DNA from: an uncultured Sulfitobacter sp.
Lineage (GTDB): Bacteria > Pseudomonadota > Alphaproteobacteria > Rhodobacterales > Rhodobacteraceae
Assembly: GCA_937928635.1 (NCBI GenBank)
Contig: CALFWM010000005.1
Location: 1-64,000, forward strand
Reading direction: 5' to 3'
DNA length: 64,000 bases
Part shown: positions 52,693 to 61,251 of the stretch, piece by piece
How positions within the stretch are numbered: position 1 is the stretch's first letter
Layout: each line of letters begins with the position of its first letter
The notes under the pieces: generated by a model
Databases searched by the model: none
Told to the model about the DNA's origin: nothing
What the model saw: the letters and a program-made list of their open reading frames with translations, nothing else
Translations under genes and position numbers: made by a program

Positions 52693-53742
52693 GTGGCCGA
52701 AATTCAATTGCGCAACATCAACAAGCGTTGGGGCAGCTTTGTCGGAGTGGATAATTTTGATCTGACCATCGCGGATCGTGAATTTTTGGTGCTGTTGGGC
52801 CCCTCGGGCTGCGGCAAGACCACAACGATGCGAATGATTGCGGGCCTTGAGGACATCTCCGAAGGGGATATCCTGATTGACGGCAAGGTGGTCAACGATC
52901 TGGACCCCAAAGACCGGGATGTTGCGATGGTGTTTCAATCCTACGGGCTTTATCCGCATCTCAACGTCTATGAAAATATCCAATTCCCGCTGAAAGTGCG
53001 CAAAGTTGACCCCGCGACCCATGATGAGCGGGTGCGCAAGGCCTCTGCAATGGTGGAACTGGACGATTTCCTGCACCGTAAACCGGCGGAATTATCGGGT
53101 GGTCAGCGCCAGCGCGTGGCCCTGGCCCGTGCGATTGTGCGCCGTCCGTCCGTGTTTTTGATGGACGAACCCCTGTCCAATCTGGATGCCAAGCTGCGGG
53201 TATCAACCCGCGCGCAGATCAAGAACCTCAGCCATGAATTGCAGGTCACAACCGTCTATGTGACCCACGATCAGATTGAGGCGATGACCCTGGCAGACCG
53301 CGTGGTCGTGATGAAACAAGGCAAAGTGCAACAGGTCGGCACCCCAACAGATATCTATGACAACCCGGCCAATACCTTTGTCGCGAGCTTCATCGGGTCA
53401 CCCGCGATGAACCTGATGGATGGCACGCTGAAGGGCGGCACATTCAGCGGCACAAACGTGGAGATCCACGGGCTGGACGCCGCTGACGGTGCGGTCACGC
53501 TGGGCTTTCGTGCCGAGGATGCGTCTGTGGCGGGCACCGGTCAGACCGGGCAGATCAGCGCGCCGATCTATACCATCGAACTGCTGGGTGATGCGGTAAT
53601 GCTGACAGTGCGGGCAGGGGGGCAATTGGTCTCTGTCAAAACCGGCAAGGAATTTCGTGCAGAAATCGGGGACGAGGTCTCATTCTCCGTGACCCCCGAG
53701 ATTTGCCACATATTTGACCGGACTTCGGGCGAGCGCGTCTGA
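52693..53742 (+). CDS. Sugar-type ABC transporter ATP-binding protein
   Basis: A 349-residue ATPase of the UgpC/MsmK class. Walker A GPSGCGKTTTMRMIAGLEDI near residue 36, LSGGQRQRVALARAIVRRPS near 135, Walker B FLMDEPLSNLDAKLR near 156 and an H-loop TVYVTHDQIEAM near 188 are complete. A C-terminal TOBE domain (about 240-349) with VTLGFRAEDASV follows. The GTG at 52693 gives MAEIQLRNINKRWG; an ATG at 52642 is an alternative. It powers the permeases at 55207-57421. Energy for sugar-type uptake is implied. Confidence 0.9.
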   Translation: MAEIQLRNINKRWGSFVGVDNFDLTIADREFLVLLGPSGCGKTTTMRMIAGLEDISEGDILIDGKVVNDLDPKDRDVAMVFQSYGLYPHLNVYENIQFPLKVRKVDPATHDERVRKASAMVELDDFLHRKPAELSGGQRQRVALARAIVRRPSVFLMDEPLSNLDAKLRVSTRAQIKNLSHELQVTTVYVTHDQIEAMTLADRVVVMKQGKVQQVGTPTDIYDNPANTFVASFIGSPAMNLMDGTLKGGTFSGTNVEIHGLDAADGAVTLGFRAEDASVAGTGQTGQISAPIYTIELLGDAVMLTVRAGGQLVSVKTGKEFRAEIGDEVSFSVTPEICHIFDRTSGERV

Positions 53743-53837
53743 GGTCGGGGCAAAGCACTGCCTTTGGAAACAGGGGCCAACCCAAGGGTGCAGTCTTGCA
53801 AGATGCATCCGCAAATATGCAACAGGGAGTTTGCAAA

Positions 53838-55055
53838 ATGTTGAAGAAACTAGCACTGGCGGGGGTTGTTTCCCTTATGGGCACGACCGCTTGGTCCGCC
53901 TGCGCCTTTGAAAACACCACAGAAATCAAATCGCTTTCTGCTGGTTTTGAAGCCTGGAAAGCGGTTACAGATGCCATGGCAGAATGTGGCAACGTGCAGG
54001 CCGAGCTGGATCAGGAATTCCGCACAAAACAGCCTGCGGCGTTTGAAGCTAACCCATCGCTTTATCACATTGGTGGCGTGTCCAACGGCACAATCACACC
54101 TTTGTTGAACGCAGGCACCATCCGTCCGCTCGACGATCTGGTCGCCAAGTACGGCAGCCACCTCAAGCCAAACCAGCTGATCAAGATTGACGGCAAGGTG
54201 ATGGCTGTTGCGATGATGGTGAACACGCAGCACCTGATGGTGCGCGAGGATGTTCTGTCAGAGATGGGTATCCCGGTTCCCACAACATGGGATGAGGTCT
54301 ATGCCGCCGCCGCCAAGATCAAGGACGCCGGCAAAATGGACACGCCGCTGGGCGCGACCATGAAATCAGGTTGGAACCTCGCGCAGGAATTCGTGAACAT
54401 GTACCCCGGTTTTGGGGGCGCATTGTTTAACGATGACAATACCGCAGCCGTGAACAACGACAAAGGTGTCAAGGCACTGGAAACCCTCAAAGCGGGCATG
54501 CAGTACATGGACCCCGAAGTTCTGGTGTCTGACTCCACCTATGTGCAGCAGCAGTTCCAGCAGGGTAAAATCGCCATGGCGAACCTCTGGGCGTCTCGTG
54601 CCGGTGCCATGGATGATGAGGCCGAAAGCCAGGTTGTTGGCAAAGTCAAAATGGTTGCTGCCCCCATGGCGATGGCCGGTGGTGCACCCGCGACAACCCT
54701 GTGGTGGGACGGCATTGTGATTGCCAAGAACATCTCCGATGAGGAAGCCGACGCCGCATTCCGCGTGGCGATGGAAGGCTTGGACAAAGAGATGGTTATG
54801 GCCAACAACGATGCCGCCATCTGGCTGGTGGACGGCTTTGTGCCCGGTGCAACAGCTGAGGGCGCGATTGCCACAGCAACAGCCTCTCCTGCGGCACCCG
54901 CATATCCATCCACCACACGCATGGGTCTGATGCACACCGCATTGGGCAACGAAATCCCTGCCTTTATGACAGGTGAGCGTGATGCGGCCGCGACACTGGC
55001 AGCCATTGAGGAAGCCTATACCACGTCCGCAAAAGAAGCAGGCGTGCTGAAGTAA
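53838..55055 (+). CDS. ABC transporter substrate-binding protein
   Basis: A 405-residue periplasmic binding protein of the sugar type. Residues 1-21 are a signal peptide (LALAGVVSLMGTTAWSA), and the mature chain begins CAFENTTEI. The two-lobed fold shows through GGVSNGTITPLLNAGTIRPL near 78-97, QHLMVREDVLSEMGIPVPTT near 134, and DAAIWLVDGFVPG near 331. Family length is normal. The ligand cannot be read from sequence. A hairpin follows the gene, typical for making more binding protein than permease. Confidence 0.9.
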   Translation: MLKKLALAGVVSLMGTTAWSACAFENTTEIKSLSAGFEAWKAVTDAMAECGNVQAELDQEFRTKQPAAFEANPSLYHIGGVSNGTITPLLNAGTIRPLDDLVAKYGSHLKPNQLIKIDGKVMAVAMMVNTQHLMVREDVLSEMGIPVPTTWDEVYAAAAKIKDAGKMDTPLGATMKSGWNLAQEFVNMYPGFGGALFNDDNTAAVNNDKGVKALETLKAGMQYMDPEVLVSDSTYVQQQFQQGKIAMANLWASRAGAMDDEAESQVVGKVKMVAAPMAMAGGAPATTLWWDGIVIAKNISDEEADAAFRVAMEGLDKEMVMANNDAAIWLVDGFVPGATAEGAIATATASPAAPAYPSTTRMGLMHTALGNEIPAFMTGERDAAATLAAIEEAYTTSAKEAGVLK

Positions 55056-55063
55056 ACGCATTT

Positions 55064-55094
55064 TGGCTGGCCGGGCATATGCTTTGGCCAGCCA
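55064..55094 (+). terminator. Hairpin between substrate-binding protein and permease genes
   Basis: A 9-bp stem (TGGCTGGCC with GGCCAGCCA, 13-base loop) followed by TTTCCTTT lies eight bases after the stop. It likely gives partial termination or protects the upstream mRNA end, a usual way to overproduce the binding protein. Confidence 0.7.
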
Positions 55095-55206
55095 TTTCCT
55101 TTGATGTGGTGATTTTTACCCGGGGGCCAATCTGGCCTGCGCGTCAAGACCATCAGCGATTTTTGGGCCCCATCGAGGGTGGCTGAGGCAAGGCAGGGGA
55201 CACGAC

Positions 55207-56232
55207 ATGAAGTTCAGGACTTTTGCAGCATTTGTCGGCCCATCCGTGCTGATGATGGTCTTTTTCATCGCACTGCCGCTGGTGTCTGTGTTTCTGGAGA
55301 GCTTTAAGGTCACCCAACCCGTCATGCAGCAGGTGGAGGTTGAAACCTGCACCCCCGGTTTCCTGACGCAAACCTGCACAACGGAGCTGAAAACCATTCC
55401 TGTGATTGGTGCGGACGGCAAGGTTGAAACCACCACGCAGTGGCAGGGCCTGCAAAGCTATCGCTCCGTCTTGCAGATGGACAAGGTCTGGGCCGCGATC
55501 GGCTCCAGTGAGATTGGCAGCATCCTGCAAATTGATTTCTGGAAGGCGCTGCGGTTTACGCTGATGTACACGCTGTTGACCCTGCCGCTGGTGATTGGCG
55601 TGGGGCTGATCATCGCGCTGACGGTCAACAATGCCACGCGGGCGTTGCGCGGGCCGATCATCTTTGTCTCGCTGCTGCCGTTTATCATCACGCCGGTGAT
55701 CGGGTCACTTGCGATCTATTGGCTGTTTGTAGGGGACGGCATTTTGACCGCGATGATGGAGCGCTGGTCAGGCACCAACATCTCCATGTTCGCACAGGCA
55801 TGGACGGTGGAACTGCTGATGTATTTCTACCGGGTCTGGCATGTGGCACCCTTTGCCTTTGTGATCTTTTATGCCGGGCTTCAGACGGTCAATATGGACA
55901 CGCTGGAATCTGCGGTGATTGACGGGGCCTCGCGCTGGCAGCGGCTGCGCCATGTGATTGTGCCCCATCTGATGCCGCTGATTGTCTTTATCGCGCTGAT
56001 CCATCTGATGGATTGCTACCGCGTGTTCGAAGAGATTGTCGGATTCCGCTCGCAGGCCCATGTGATTTCGCTGCAATGGCTGACCTTTGATTTCCTTGTG
56101 CCGGATGACGCGGGCAATCGCGCGATCAGCCGGGCCTCTGCCTCTGCGATGCTGACCATGGTGGGCATTGTATTCCTGTTGATCTGGCCCCTGCGCCGCA
56201 CCTGGAGAGACCACAGAGGGGGGGCACACTGA
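55207..56232 (+). CDS. ABC transporter permease (first)
   Basis: A 341-residue inner-membrane permease. Helix 1 is near 10-30 (FVGPSVLMMVFFIALPLVSV), and a loop of about 90 residues on the outer side contains two Cys (ETCTPGFLTQTCTTEL). Then five helices from about 115 onwards. The EAA-loop contact site is SAVIDGASRWQRLRHVIVPH near 239. The long Cys-containing outer loop is larger than in most sugar permeases and may form a disulfide. It pairs with the permease at 56261. Confidence 0.88.
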   Translation: MKFRTFAAFVGPSVLMMVFFIALPLVSVFLESFKVTQPVMQQVEVETCTPGFLTQTCTTELKTIPVIGADGKVETTTQWQGLQSYRSVLQMDKVWAAIGSSEIGSILQIDFWKALRFTLMYTLLTLPLVIGVGLIIALTVNNATRALRGPIIFVSLLPFIITPVIGSLAIYWLFVGDGILTAMMERWSGTNISMFAQAWTVELLMYFYRVWHVAPFAFVIFYAGLQTVNMDTLESAVIDGASRWQRLRHVIVPHLMPLIVFIALIHLMDCYRVFEEIVGFRSQAHVISLQWLTFDFLVPDDAGNRAISRASASAMLTMVGIVFLLIWPLRRTWRDHRGGAH

Positions 56233-56260
56233 TGTTGTTTGAACGAAAGGGGCCTGTGTT

Positions 56261-57421
56261 ATGAGCGATACTGCCAAGGCCCTGCGCCAACCCTTTGCCC
56301 TGCGGTTTGCCTCTGGTGCGTTTCTGGTGTTCTGGTGCGTGCTGGCGGCCTTTCCGATCTTTTGGATCACGGTGATGAGCTTTAAATCCCCGCGCGATGC
56401 CTTTGCAGCAAGCCCGTGGGATGTGATCACCGGCCCGGCCACCCGTGCGGCGGGCAATGGCCTGTCGATTTTGGACATTGTGGTGGGGCTGGTGGTGCTG
56501 TTCTTTGCGCTGCGGTGGGCCTTCACCCGCCTGCCTGACCTGGTTGCACGTTACTCACCGCCAGGCATGATTGTGCTGGGCTGGCTGCTGGGCGCGGCGG
56601 TCTATGCGCTGGTTTTTGTGTTGTTGTTCTTTGGGTTGCTGCCGCTGATCCTGGGAGCGTTGAACGGCGTGCTTGGCCCACTTGGGCAGCCTGTTCTTGG
56701 CCTGACCACACAACATTACGAGGCGGTCTGGGGTGAAAACGAGTTTTACCGCAACTTCCTGAACTCCATGCTGGTTACGGCGGGGGTGGTCACGATTTCG
56801 CTGACGGTGGGCACTTTGGCAGGCTACGGTCTGGCGCGCTCCGGCTCTGATCTGGCGTTTTGGTTGCTGATCCTGGCGCTGGTGTTTCGCGCGCTGCCCC
56901 ATTCGGTGCTGGTGGCGGGTTATTTGCCGTGGTTCATCAACTCTGCCGAGATTTTGCGACCCATCTTTGGTGAGATTTCACCAACGCTTTATGGTCAGCC
57001 CTGGGCGGTAATTGCGGTGCTGGTGGCGATCAATCAACCGTTTACGATCTGGATGTTGCGCTCGTTCTTTCAGAATATTCCCGCAGAGCTGGACGAGGCC
57101 GCCCGTGTGGATGGCTGTTCACACTTTCAGGCGTTTCGCCGGGTTATCATGCCGGTGATGTGGCCGGGGGTGATCACTACGGGGCTGTTTTCGTTTTTGC
57201 TGGGGTATAATGACTTTCTGGTCACGGCTCTGCTGCTGGATGCGCAGAACCAGACGATGGTGCCTGCAATTGCCGGCTATTTCAACCGTGAAACCACCAC
57301 CACAGATCAGGTCGAGGCGGTGGCCGCAGCGGTCAGCATCACAGCACCGTTGTTTTTGCTGGTCATGGTATTCCAGCGCCAGATTGTCAGCGGTTTAACA
57401 GCGGGAGCGGTCAAGGGATGA
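56261..57421 (+). CDS. ABC transporter permease (second), with extra membrane segments
   Basis: A 386-residue permease, about 100 residues longer than a typical 280-residue MalG-type partner. After helix 1 (FLVFWCVLAAFPIFWITVMS) an insertion of about residues 65-150 holds two additional hydrophobic segments (LDIVVGLVVLFFALRWAF and VLGWLLGAAVYALVFVLLFF). The normal core with NSMLVTAGVVTISLTVGTLA and the EAA loop DEAARVDGCSHFQAFRRVIM near 280 follows. The insertion is unusual and may mark this transporter subgroup. Confidence 0.87.
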   Translation: MSDTAKALRQPFALRFASGAFLVFWCVLAAFPIFWITVMSFKSPRDAFAASPWDVITGPATRAAGNGLSILDIVVGLVVLFFALRWAFTRLPDLVARYSPPGMIVLGWLLGAAVYALVFVLLFFGLLPLILGALNGVLGPLGQPVLGLTTQHYEAVWGENEFYRNFLNSMLVTAGVVTISLTVGTLAGYGLARSGSDLAFWLLILALVFRALPHSVLVAGYLPWFINSAEILRPIFGEISPTLYGQPWAVIAVLVAINQPFTIWMLRSFFQNIPAELDEAARVDGCSHFQAFRRVIMPVMWPGVITTGLFSFLLGYNDFLVTALLLDAQNQTMVPAIAGYFNRETTTTDQVEAVAAAVSITAPLFLLVMVFQRQIVSGLTAGAVKG

Positions 57422-57423
57422 GA

Positions 57424-57466
57424 CGATTTTTTCGAAAAAATCGGACCAAAATTTTCAAAAATTTTG
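57424..57466. promoter_or_regulatory. AT-rich palindromes between permease and cyclase genes
   Basis: CGATTTTTTCGAAAAAATCG (57424-57443) is a perfect 20-bp palindrome, followed by CAAAATTTTCAAAAATTTTG (57447-57466), a near-perfect one. The stretch may be a partial terminator or site for a regulator. A T-rich stem of this kind is a common intergenic motif in roseobacters as I recall it. Confidence 0.5.
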
Positions 57467-57476
57467 AGGCGCCAAG

Positions 57477-58007
57477 ATGAAGGGTTCAAGACCCCCGCAG
57501 GCTGTGCTGAGCCGGGATACAGATTTGTCTAAAACAGTCGAAACCCGAACCGTGATCGAGGGCATGGTGGATGGGCTGAACGATCACACGATTGATGGCA
57601 TTGGTGCGTTCTTTCACGAGAGTTTTCGCTGGATGGGCAACACCGGCTGCGGCACCAAAACCGGGTTGCAGCAGTTTCAGGACAATTGGCAGCGCCCCTT
57701 TCAGGCGGCATTTTCAGACAAGGTTTGCGTGGATGAGGCCCGGCTGTTCATGGGCGAATGGGCCGCCGCCTTTGGTCGGCAGGAGGCCACGCATTCCGGG
57801 ACGTTTATGGGCATTGCACCCACAGGCAAGCGGATTGAAATCCGCTACATGGATTTTTGGAAAGTTTCAGAGGGCAAGATCGCGGACAATTGGGTCATGG
57901 TCGATTTTCCCCATGTGATGGAGCAACTTGGCGTGGACGTGTTTAACGGACAGGGCTGGGAAAAATATGACCGCGGCGAAGAAAAAGCGCCACGGCCAGA
58001 GAGTTGA
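57477..58007 (+). CDS. SnoaL/ester cyclase-like protein (first)
   Basis: A 176-residue protein of the NTF2-like fold with the SnoaL/ester-cyclase pattern: [20 protein letters not shown] near 21-40, [13 protein letters not shown] near 57, [20 protein letters not shown] near 105-124, and [20 protein letters not shown] near 126-145. GxxPTGKxxxxRxxDFW is the family hallmark. Such proteins bind a small hydrophobic or cyclic substrate; no reaction can be assigned. It is the first of three genes in this cluster with this fold. Confidence 0.82.
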   Translation: MKGSRPPQAVLSRDTDLSKTVETRTVIEGMVDGLNDHTIDGIGAFFHESFRWMGNTGCGTKTGLQQFQDNWQRPFQAAFSDKVCVDEARLFMGEWAAAFGRQEATHSGTFMGIAPTGKRIEIRYMDFWKVSEGKIADNWVMVDFPHVMEQLGVDVFNGQGWEKYDRGEEKAPRPES

Positions 58008-58017
58008 TGAGGGACCA

Positions 58018-59346
58018 ATGACGATTGAATATCTAAAGCGCGGACTGTCCGAAGATGCCCGCAGCGAGGATGATGCCAAGACGCGAACCGTGGTAGAGGC
58101 CACATTGGCAGATATTGAGGTGCGCGGTGACACGGCCGTGCGGGCATTGTCCGAAAAGTTTGACGGTTACTCGCCCGCCTCTTTCAAGCTCAGTGCCAGT
58201 GAAATTGGCGCGCTGATGGCCAAGGTCAGCCCGCAGGAAATGGCGGATCTGAAGTTTGCACAGGAGAACGTGCGCAAATTTGCCCAGGCCCAGCGGGAAT
58301 CCATGCTGGATATCGAGGTTGAAATGCAGCCCGGTGTGATCCTGGGGCATAAGAACATTCCCGTGCAATCGGTTGGCTGCTACGTGCCCGGTGGCAAATT
58401 CCCCATGGTGGCCTCCGCGCATATGTCCGTGGCAACGGCCAGCGTGGCCGGGGTGCCGCGGATCATTGCCTGCACGCCCCCGTTTAACGGTGAACCCAAC
58501 CCGGCAGTGATCGCCGCCATGCATCTGGGCGGTGCCCATGAGATTTACGTCATGGGCGGCATTCAGGCGGTTGGGGCCATGGCGATTGGGACCGAAACCA
58601 TTGATCCTGTGCACCTGCTGGTCGGCCCCGGCAATGCCTTTGTAGCAGAGGCCAAGCGGCAGTTGTTTGGCCGCGTCGGGATTGATTTGTTTGCCGGTCC
58701 TACCGAGACGATGGTCATTGCAGATGAGACTGTAGATGCAGAGATATGTGCCACCGATCTGCTGGGGCAGGCAGAGCATGGTTATAACAGCCCCTGTGTG
58801 CTGCTCACGAATTCGCGGAAATTGGCAAATGAGACCCTGACCGAGATTGACCGCCTGCTGGACATCCTGCCCACGGCAGGCACGGCAAAGGTCAGTTGGG
58901 ATGATTACGGTGAGGTCATTGTCTGCGACACCTATGAGGAAATGTTGCAGGTTGCCGATGATATTGCCTCGGAGCATGTGCAGGTGATGACGGACCGGGA
59001 TGATTGGTTTCTTGAGAATATGACCTGTTATGGCGCGTTGTTTTTGGGCGCACGCACCAATGTGGCCAATGGCGACAAGGTGATAGGCACCAACCACACG
59101 CTGCCCACCAGAAAGGCCGGGCGTTATACCGGGGGATTGTGGGTCGGAAAATATCTCAAGACCCATTCCTATCAGAAAATCACCAGTGATGCCGCCGCCG
59201 CGGAGATGGGGGCCTATGGCTCTCGGCTATGTATGCTCGAAGGGTTTGTCGGCCATGCGGAGCAATGCAATGTGCGGGTGCGGCGCTATGGCGGGGTCAA
59301 TGTGCCATATGGTGAAGGTGCACCGGTACGGGGTGCTGCGGAATAG
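58018..59346 (+). CDS. HisD-like dehydrogenase (HpsN/sulfopropanediol-dehydrogenase type)
   Basis: A 442-residue zinc and NAD-dependent alcohol dehydrogenase of the histidinol dehydrogenase family. Substrate and metal positions are kept: QAEHGYNSP near 262 (Gln and His), SEHVQVM near 325 (catalytic Glu-His pair), [13 protein letters not shown] near 360 (Asp ligand), and the C-terminal His in [14 protein letters not shown] near 416. The sequence MTIEYLKRG at the start and the overall form resemble HpsN, which oxidises dihydroxypropanesulfonate, rather than biosynthetic HisD. No his genes are nearby. The ATG at 58018 has a GAGGGA site. A polyol or hydroxy-acid substrate is likely but unnamed. 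Confidence 0.86.
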   Translation: MTIEYLKRGLSEDARSEDDAKTRTVVEATLADIEVRGDTAVRALSEKFDGYSPASFKLSASEIGALMAKVSPQEMADLKFAQENVRKFAQAQRESMLDIEVEMQPGVILGHKNIPVQSVGCYVPGGKFPMVASAHMSVATASVAGVPRIIACTPPFNGEPNPAVIAAMHLGGAHEIYVMGGIQAVGAMAIGTETIDPVHLLVGPGNAFVAEAKRQLFGRVGIDLFAGPTETMVIADETVDAEICATDLLGQAEHGYNSPCVLLTNSRKLANETLTEIDRLLDILPTAGTAKVSWDDYGEVIVCDTYEEMLQVADDIASEHVQVMTDRDDWFLENMTCYGALFLGARTNVANGDKVIGTNHTLPTRKAGRYTGGLWVGKYLKTHSYQKITSDAAAAEMGAYGSRLCMLEGFVGHAEQCNVRVRRYGGVNVPYGEGAPVRGAAE

Positions 59347-59348
59347 AT

Positions 59349-59399
59349 CGTTTTGCCCCATTTAGGGGCAAAACGACCTTTGAGAGATCTTCTCTCAAA
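59349..59399 (+). terminator. Two tandem hairpins after the HisD-like gene
   Basis: A perfect 11-bp stem (CGTTTTGCCCC with GGGGCAAAACG) is followed by a second 9-bp stem (TTTGAGAGA with TCTCTCAAA). They lie between the HisD-like gene and the next cyclase gene, so expression of the downstream half may be reduced or controlled separately. Confidence 0.65.
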
Positions 59400-59434
59400 C
59401 TCTCTGGGAAGAGTTAAAGCCAGAAAGAGAACAG

Positions 59435-60481
59435 ATGGACCGTCATTCAAAAGCAAAAGAGCTGATCGCGCCCCTGCGCCGGGCGATGTATGATTTTGAC
59501 ACAAAAGGTGTGCGCGCCGCGTTGCATGGGGTTTGTGCGCCAGATGTGGTGTTTCGCCTCGCGTTTCCATTTGAGACGACCACAGGGGTAGATGCGTATT
59601 TTGACAAGGTTTACACGCCTTTGGTTGCGGCGATCCCGGATCTGGAGCGGCGCGATCACATCGTGATGGCAGGCCCCACGCCGGAAGGGGATGATTGGAT
59701 CGGCTGTGGTGGGTTTTATTGCGGTACGTTTCGCGCGCCCTGGCTGGATATTCCGCCCACCGGGCACATGATGCACATGCGCTTTCACGAATTCTACCGG
59801 GTGGTGGATGGCAAAATTGTAGAGATGCAGGCGCTTTGGGATATTCCAGAGGTCATGATGCAGGCCGGGGCCTGGCCGATGACACCCTCATTGGGGCGCG
59901 AATGGCATGTGCCTGCACCCGCCAGCAATGATGGGATTGTGCCCGGACCCTATGATGCCGCACAAGGGCAAGCGACCTGTCAGCATATCATCGACATGCT
60001 GGAACATATGAAGCGGCACCCGAGCCAGGGCGGGCCAGACGTGATGGAGATGCCGCGGTTTTGGCATCCGCGCATGTCCTGGTATGGCCCTTCGGGCATT
60101 GGCACCGGGCGCGGGATAGAGGGGTTTCGCAAGTGGCATCAAATCCCTTTTTTGGCAGGCATGCCGGATCGCGGGCAATATGTGGATGAAATTAGCTATC
60201 ATTTCTTTGGAGACCGCAATTTTGCCGCCGTTACAGGCTGGCCTAATATGTATCAGTCGATCACCCATGGGGGATGGCTTGGCATTGCGCCCTCTGGCAA
60301 GAAAATCGGAATGCGCAGTCTCGATTTCTGGCGGGTTGAGGCGGGTCTGATCCGCGAAAATTGGGTGCTGGTCGATTTGTTGCACATGTATGACCAGATC
60401 GGGGTCGATGTGTTGGCGCGGATGCGGGAATTTAACAAGGCGCGGGTTGGGTTTGATTCCGAAACGGGGGGCGCAGGATGA
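59435..60481 (+). CDS. Two-domain SnoaL-like protein
   Basis: A 348-residue protein with two NTF2/SnoaL-like domains in tandem, about residues 10-150 and 175-340. The first has PPTGHMMHMRFHEFYRVVDG and the second SGKKIGMRSLDFWRVEAGLI followed by RENWVLVDLLHMYDQIGVDV, each with the hallmark Arg-x-x-(D/E)FxRV. The second domain is close in pattern to the 57477 protein. Its role is unknown, but internal duplication plus a separate copy suggests related steps on related substrates. Its end overlaps the SDR start by four bases. Confidence 0.8.
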   Translation: MDRHSKAKELIAPLRRAMYDFDTKGVRAALHGVCAPDVVFRLAFPFETTTGVDAYFDKVYTPLVAAIPDLERRDHIVMAGPTPEGDDWIGCGGFYCGTFRAPWLDIPPTGHMMHMRFHEFYRVVDGKIVEMQALWDIPEVMMQAGAWPMTPSLGREWHVPAPASNDGIVPGPYDAAQGQATCQHIIDMLEHMKRHPSQGGPDVMEMPRFWHPRMSWYGPSGIGTGRGIEGFRKWHQIPFLAGMPDRGQYVDEISYHFFGDRNFAAVTGWPNMYQSITHGGWLGIAPSGKKIGMRSLDFWRVEAGLIRENWVLVDLLHMYDQIGVDVLARMREFNKARVGFDSETGGAG

Positions 60482-61251
60482 CGGAGACAGACGGGGCACT
60501 GCCTCGCACCCCGTCGTTTGATCTGAGCGGTAAACGGGCGCTGGTCACGGGCGCGTCCTCCGGCATTGGGATGGGCTGTGCCGTGGCACTGGCGGAGGCG
60601 GGGGCGCATGTGGTGTGTGCCGCGCGCCGGGTGGATGTTTTGGCCGACGCTGTTGAGGCAATACGTGTGGCGGGATGGGCGGCGGAGGCCCTGCCGCTTG
60701 ATATTACTGATTTGGATGTGATGGGCACAGTGCTCAAGGCGCAGGCGCCGTTTGATGTGGTGATCAACGCCGCAGGGTTGGCGCGGCATTCCCCCGCGTT
60801 GGCAACCTCTCCCGAAGACTTTGACGCGGTGATGAATGTAAATCTGCGCGCGGCGTATTTCCTGTCTGTGGGGGCTGCCCATGGGATGCAGGACAAGGGT
60901 GGGTCGATCATCCATATTTCCTCCCAGATGGGGCATGTGGGGGGCATTGATCGCGCCGTTTACTGTGCCTCCAAACACGCGCTTGAGGGCATGGTCAAAG
61001 CGATGGCCATTGAGTGGGGCAAGACCGGCATTCGGATCAATACGATCTGCCCGACCTTTGTGCGCACGCCGCTGACCCAGCCCACCTTTGACAATCCGCA
61101 ACGGCTGGCCTGGATCATGGAAAAGATCAAACTGCCGCGCGTGGCAGAGGTGTCAGACATCATGGGGGCGGCGTTGTTTTTGGCCTCTGATGCCAGTGCG
61201 ATGGTGACAGGTACGTCAATGTTGATCGACGGGGGCTGGACAGCGGACTGA
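60478..61251 (+). CDS. Short-chain dehydrogenase/reductase
   Basis: A 257-residue classical SDR. The cofactor motif is TGASSGIG (about residues 24-31), NAAG near 96-99, catalytic Ser in IIHISSQMGHVGG near 143, and YxxxK in YCASK near 161-165; SDGDNAMVTG-like TSMLIDGGWTAD closes the chain. An AARR after the second strand (CAARRVD) suggests NADP preference, as inference. It is coupled to both neighbours: the ATG overlaps the previous stop and its stop shares a base with the LacI start. Confidence 0.92.
   Translation: MTETDGALPRTPSFDLSGKRALVTGASSGIGMGCAVALAEAGAHVVCAARRVDVLADAVEAIRVAGWAAEALPLDITDLDVMGTVLKAQAPFDVVINAAGLARHSPALATSPEDFDAVMNVNLRAAYFLSVGAAHGMQDKGGSIIHISSQMGHVGGIDRAVYCASKHALEGMVKAMAIEWGKTGIRINTICPTFVRTPLTQPTFDNPQRLAWIMEKIKLPRVAEVSDIMGAALFLASDASAMVTGTSMLIDGGWTAD

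Noticed and set aside
53796-53838. Second LacI operator before the binding-protein gene
   Set aside because: TCTTGCAAGA and nearby TGCA words give only short, imperfect symmetry compared with the 16-bp perfect site at 52602.
58033-59166. 377-residue minus-strand frame
   Set aside because: Antisense of the HisD-like gene; no independent start signal or family pattern.
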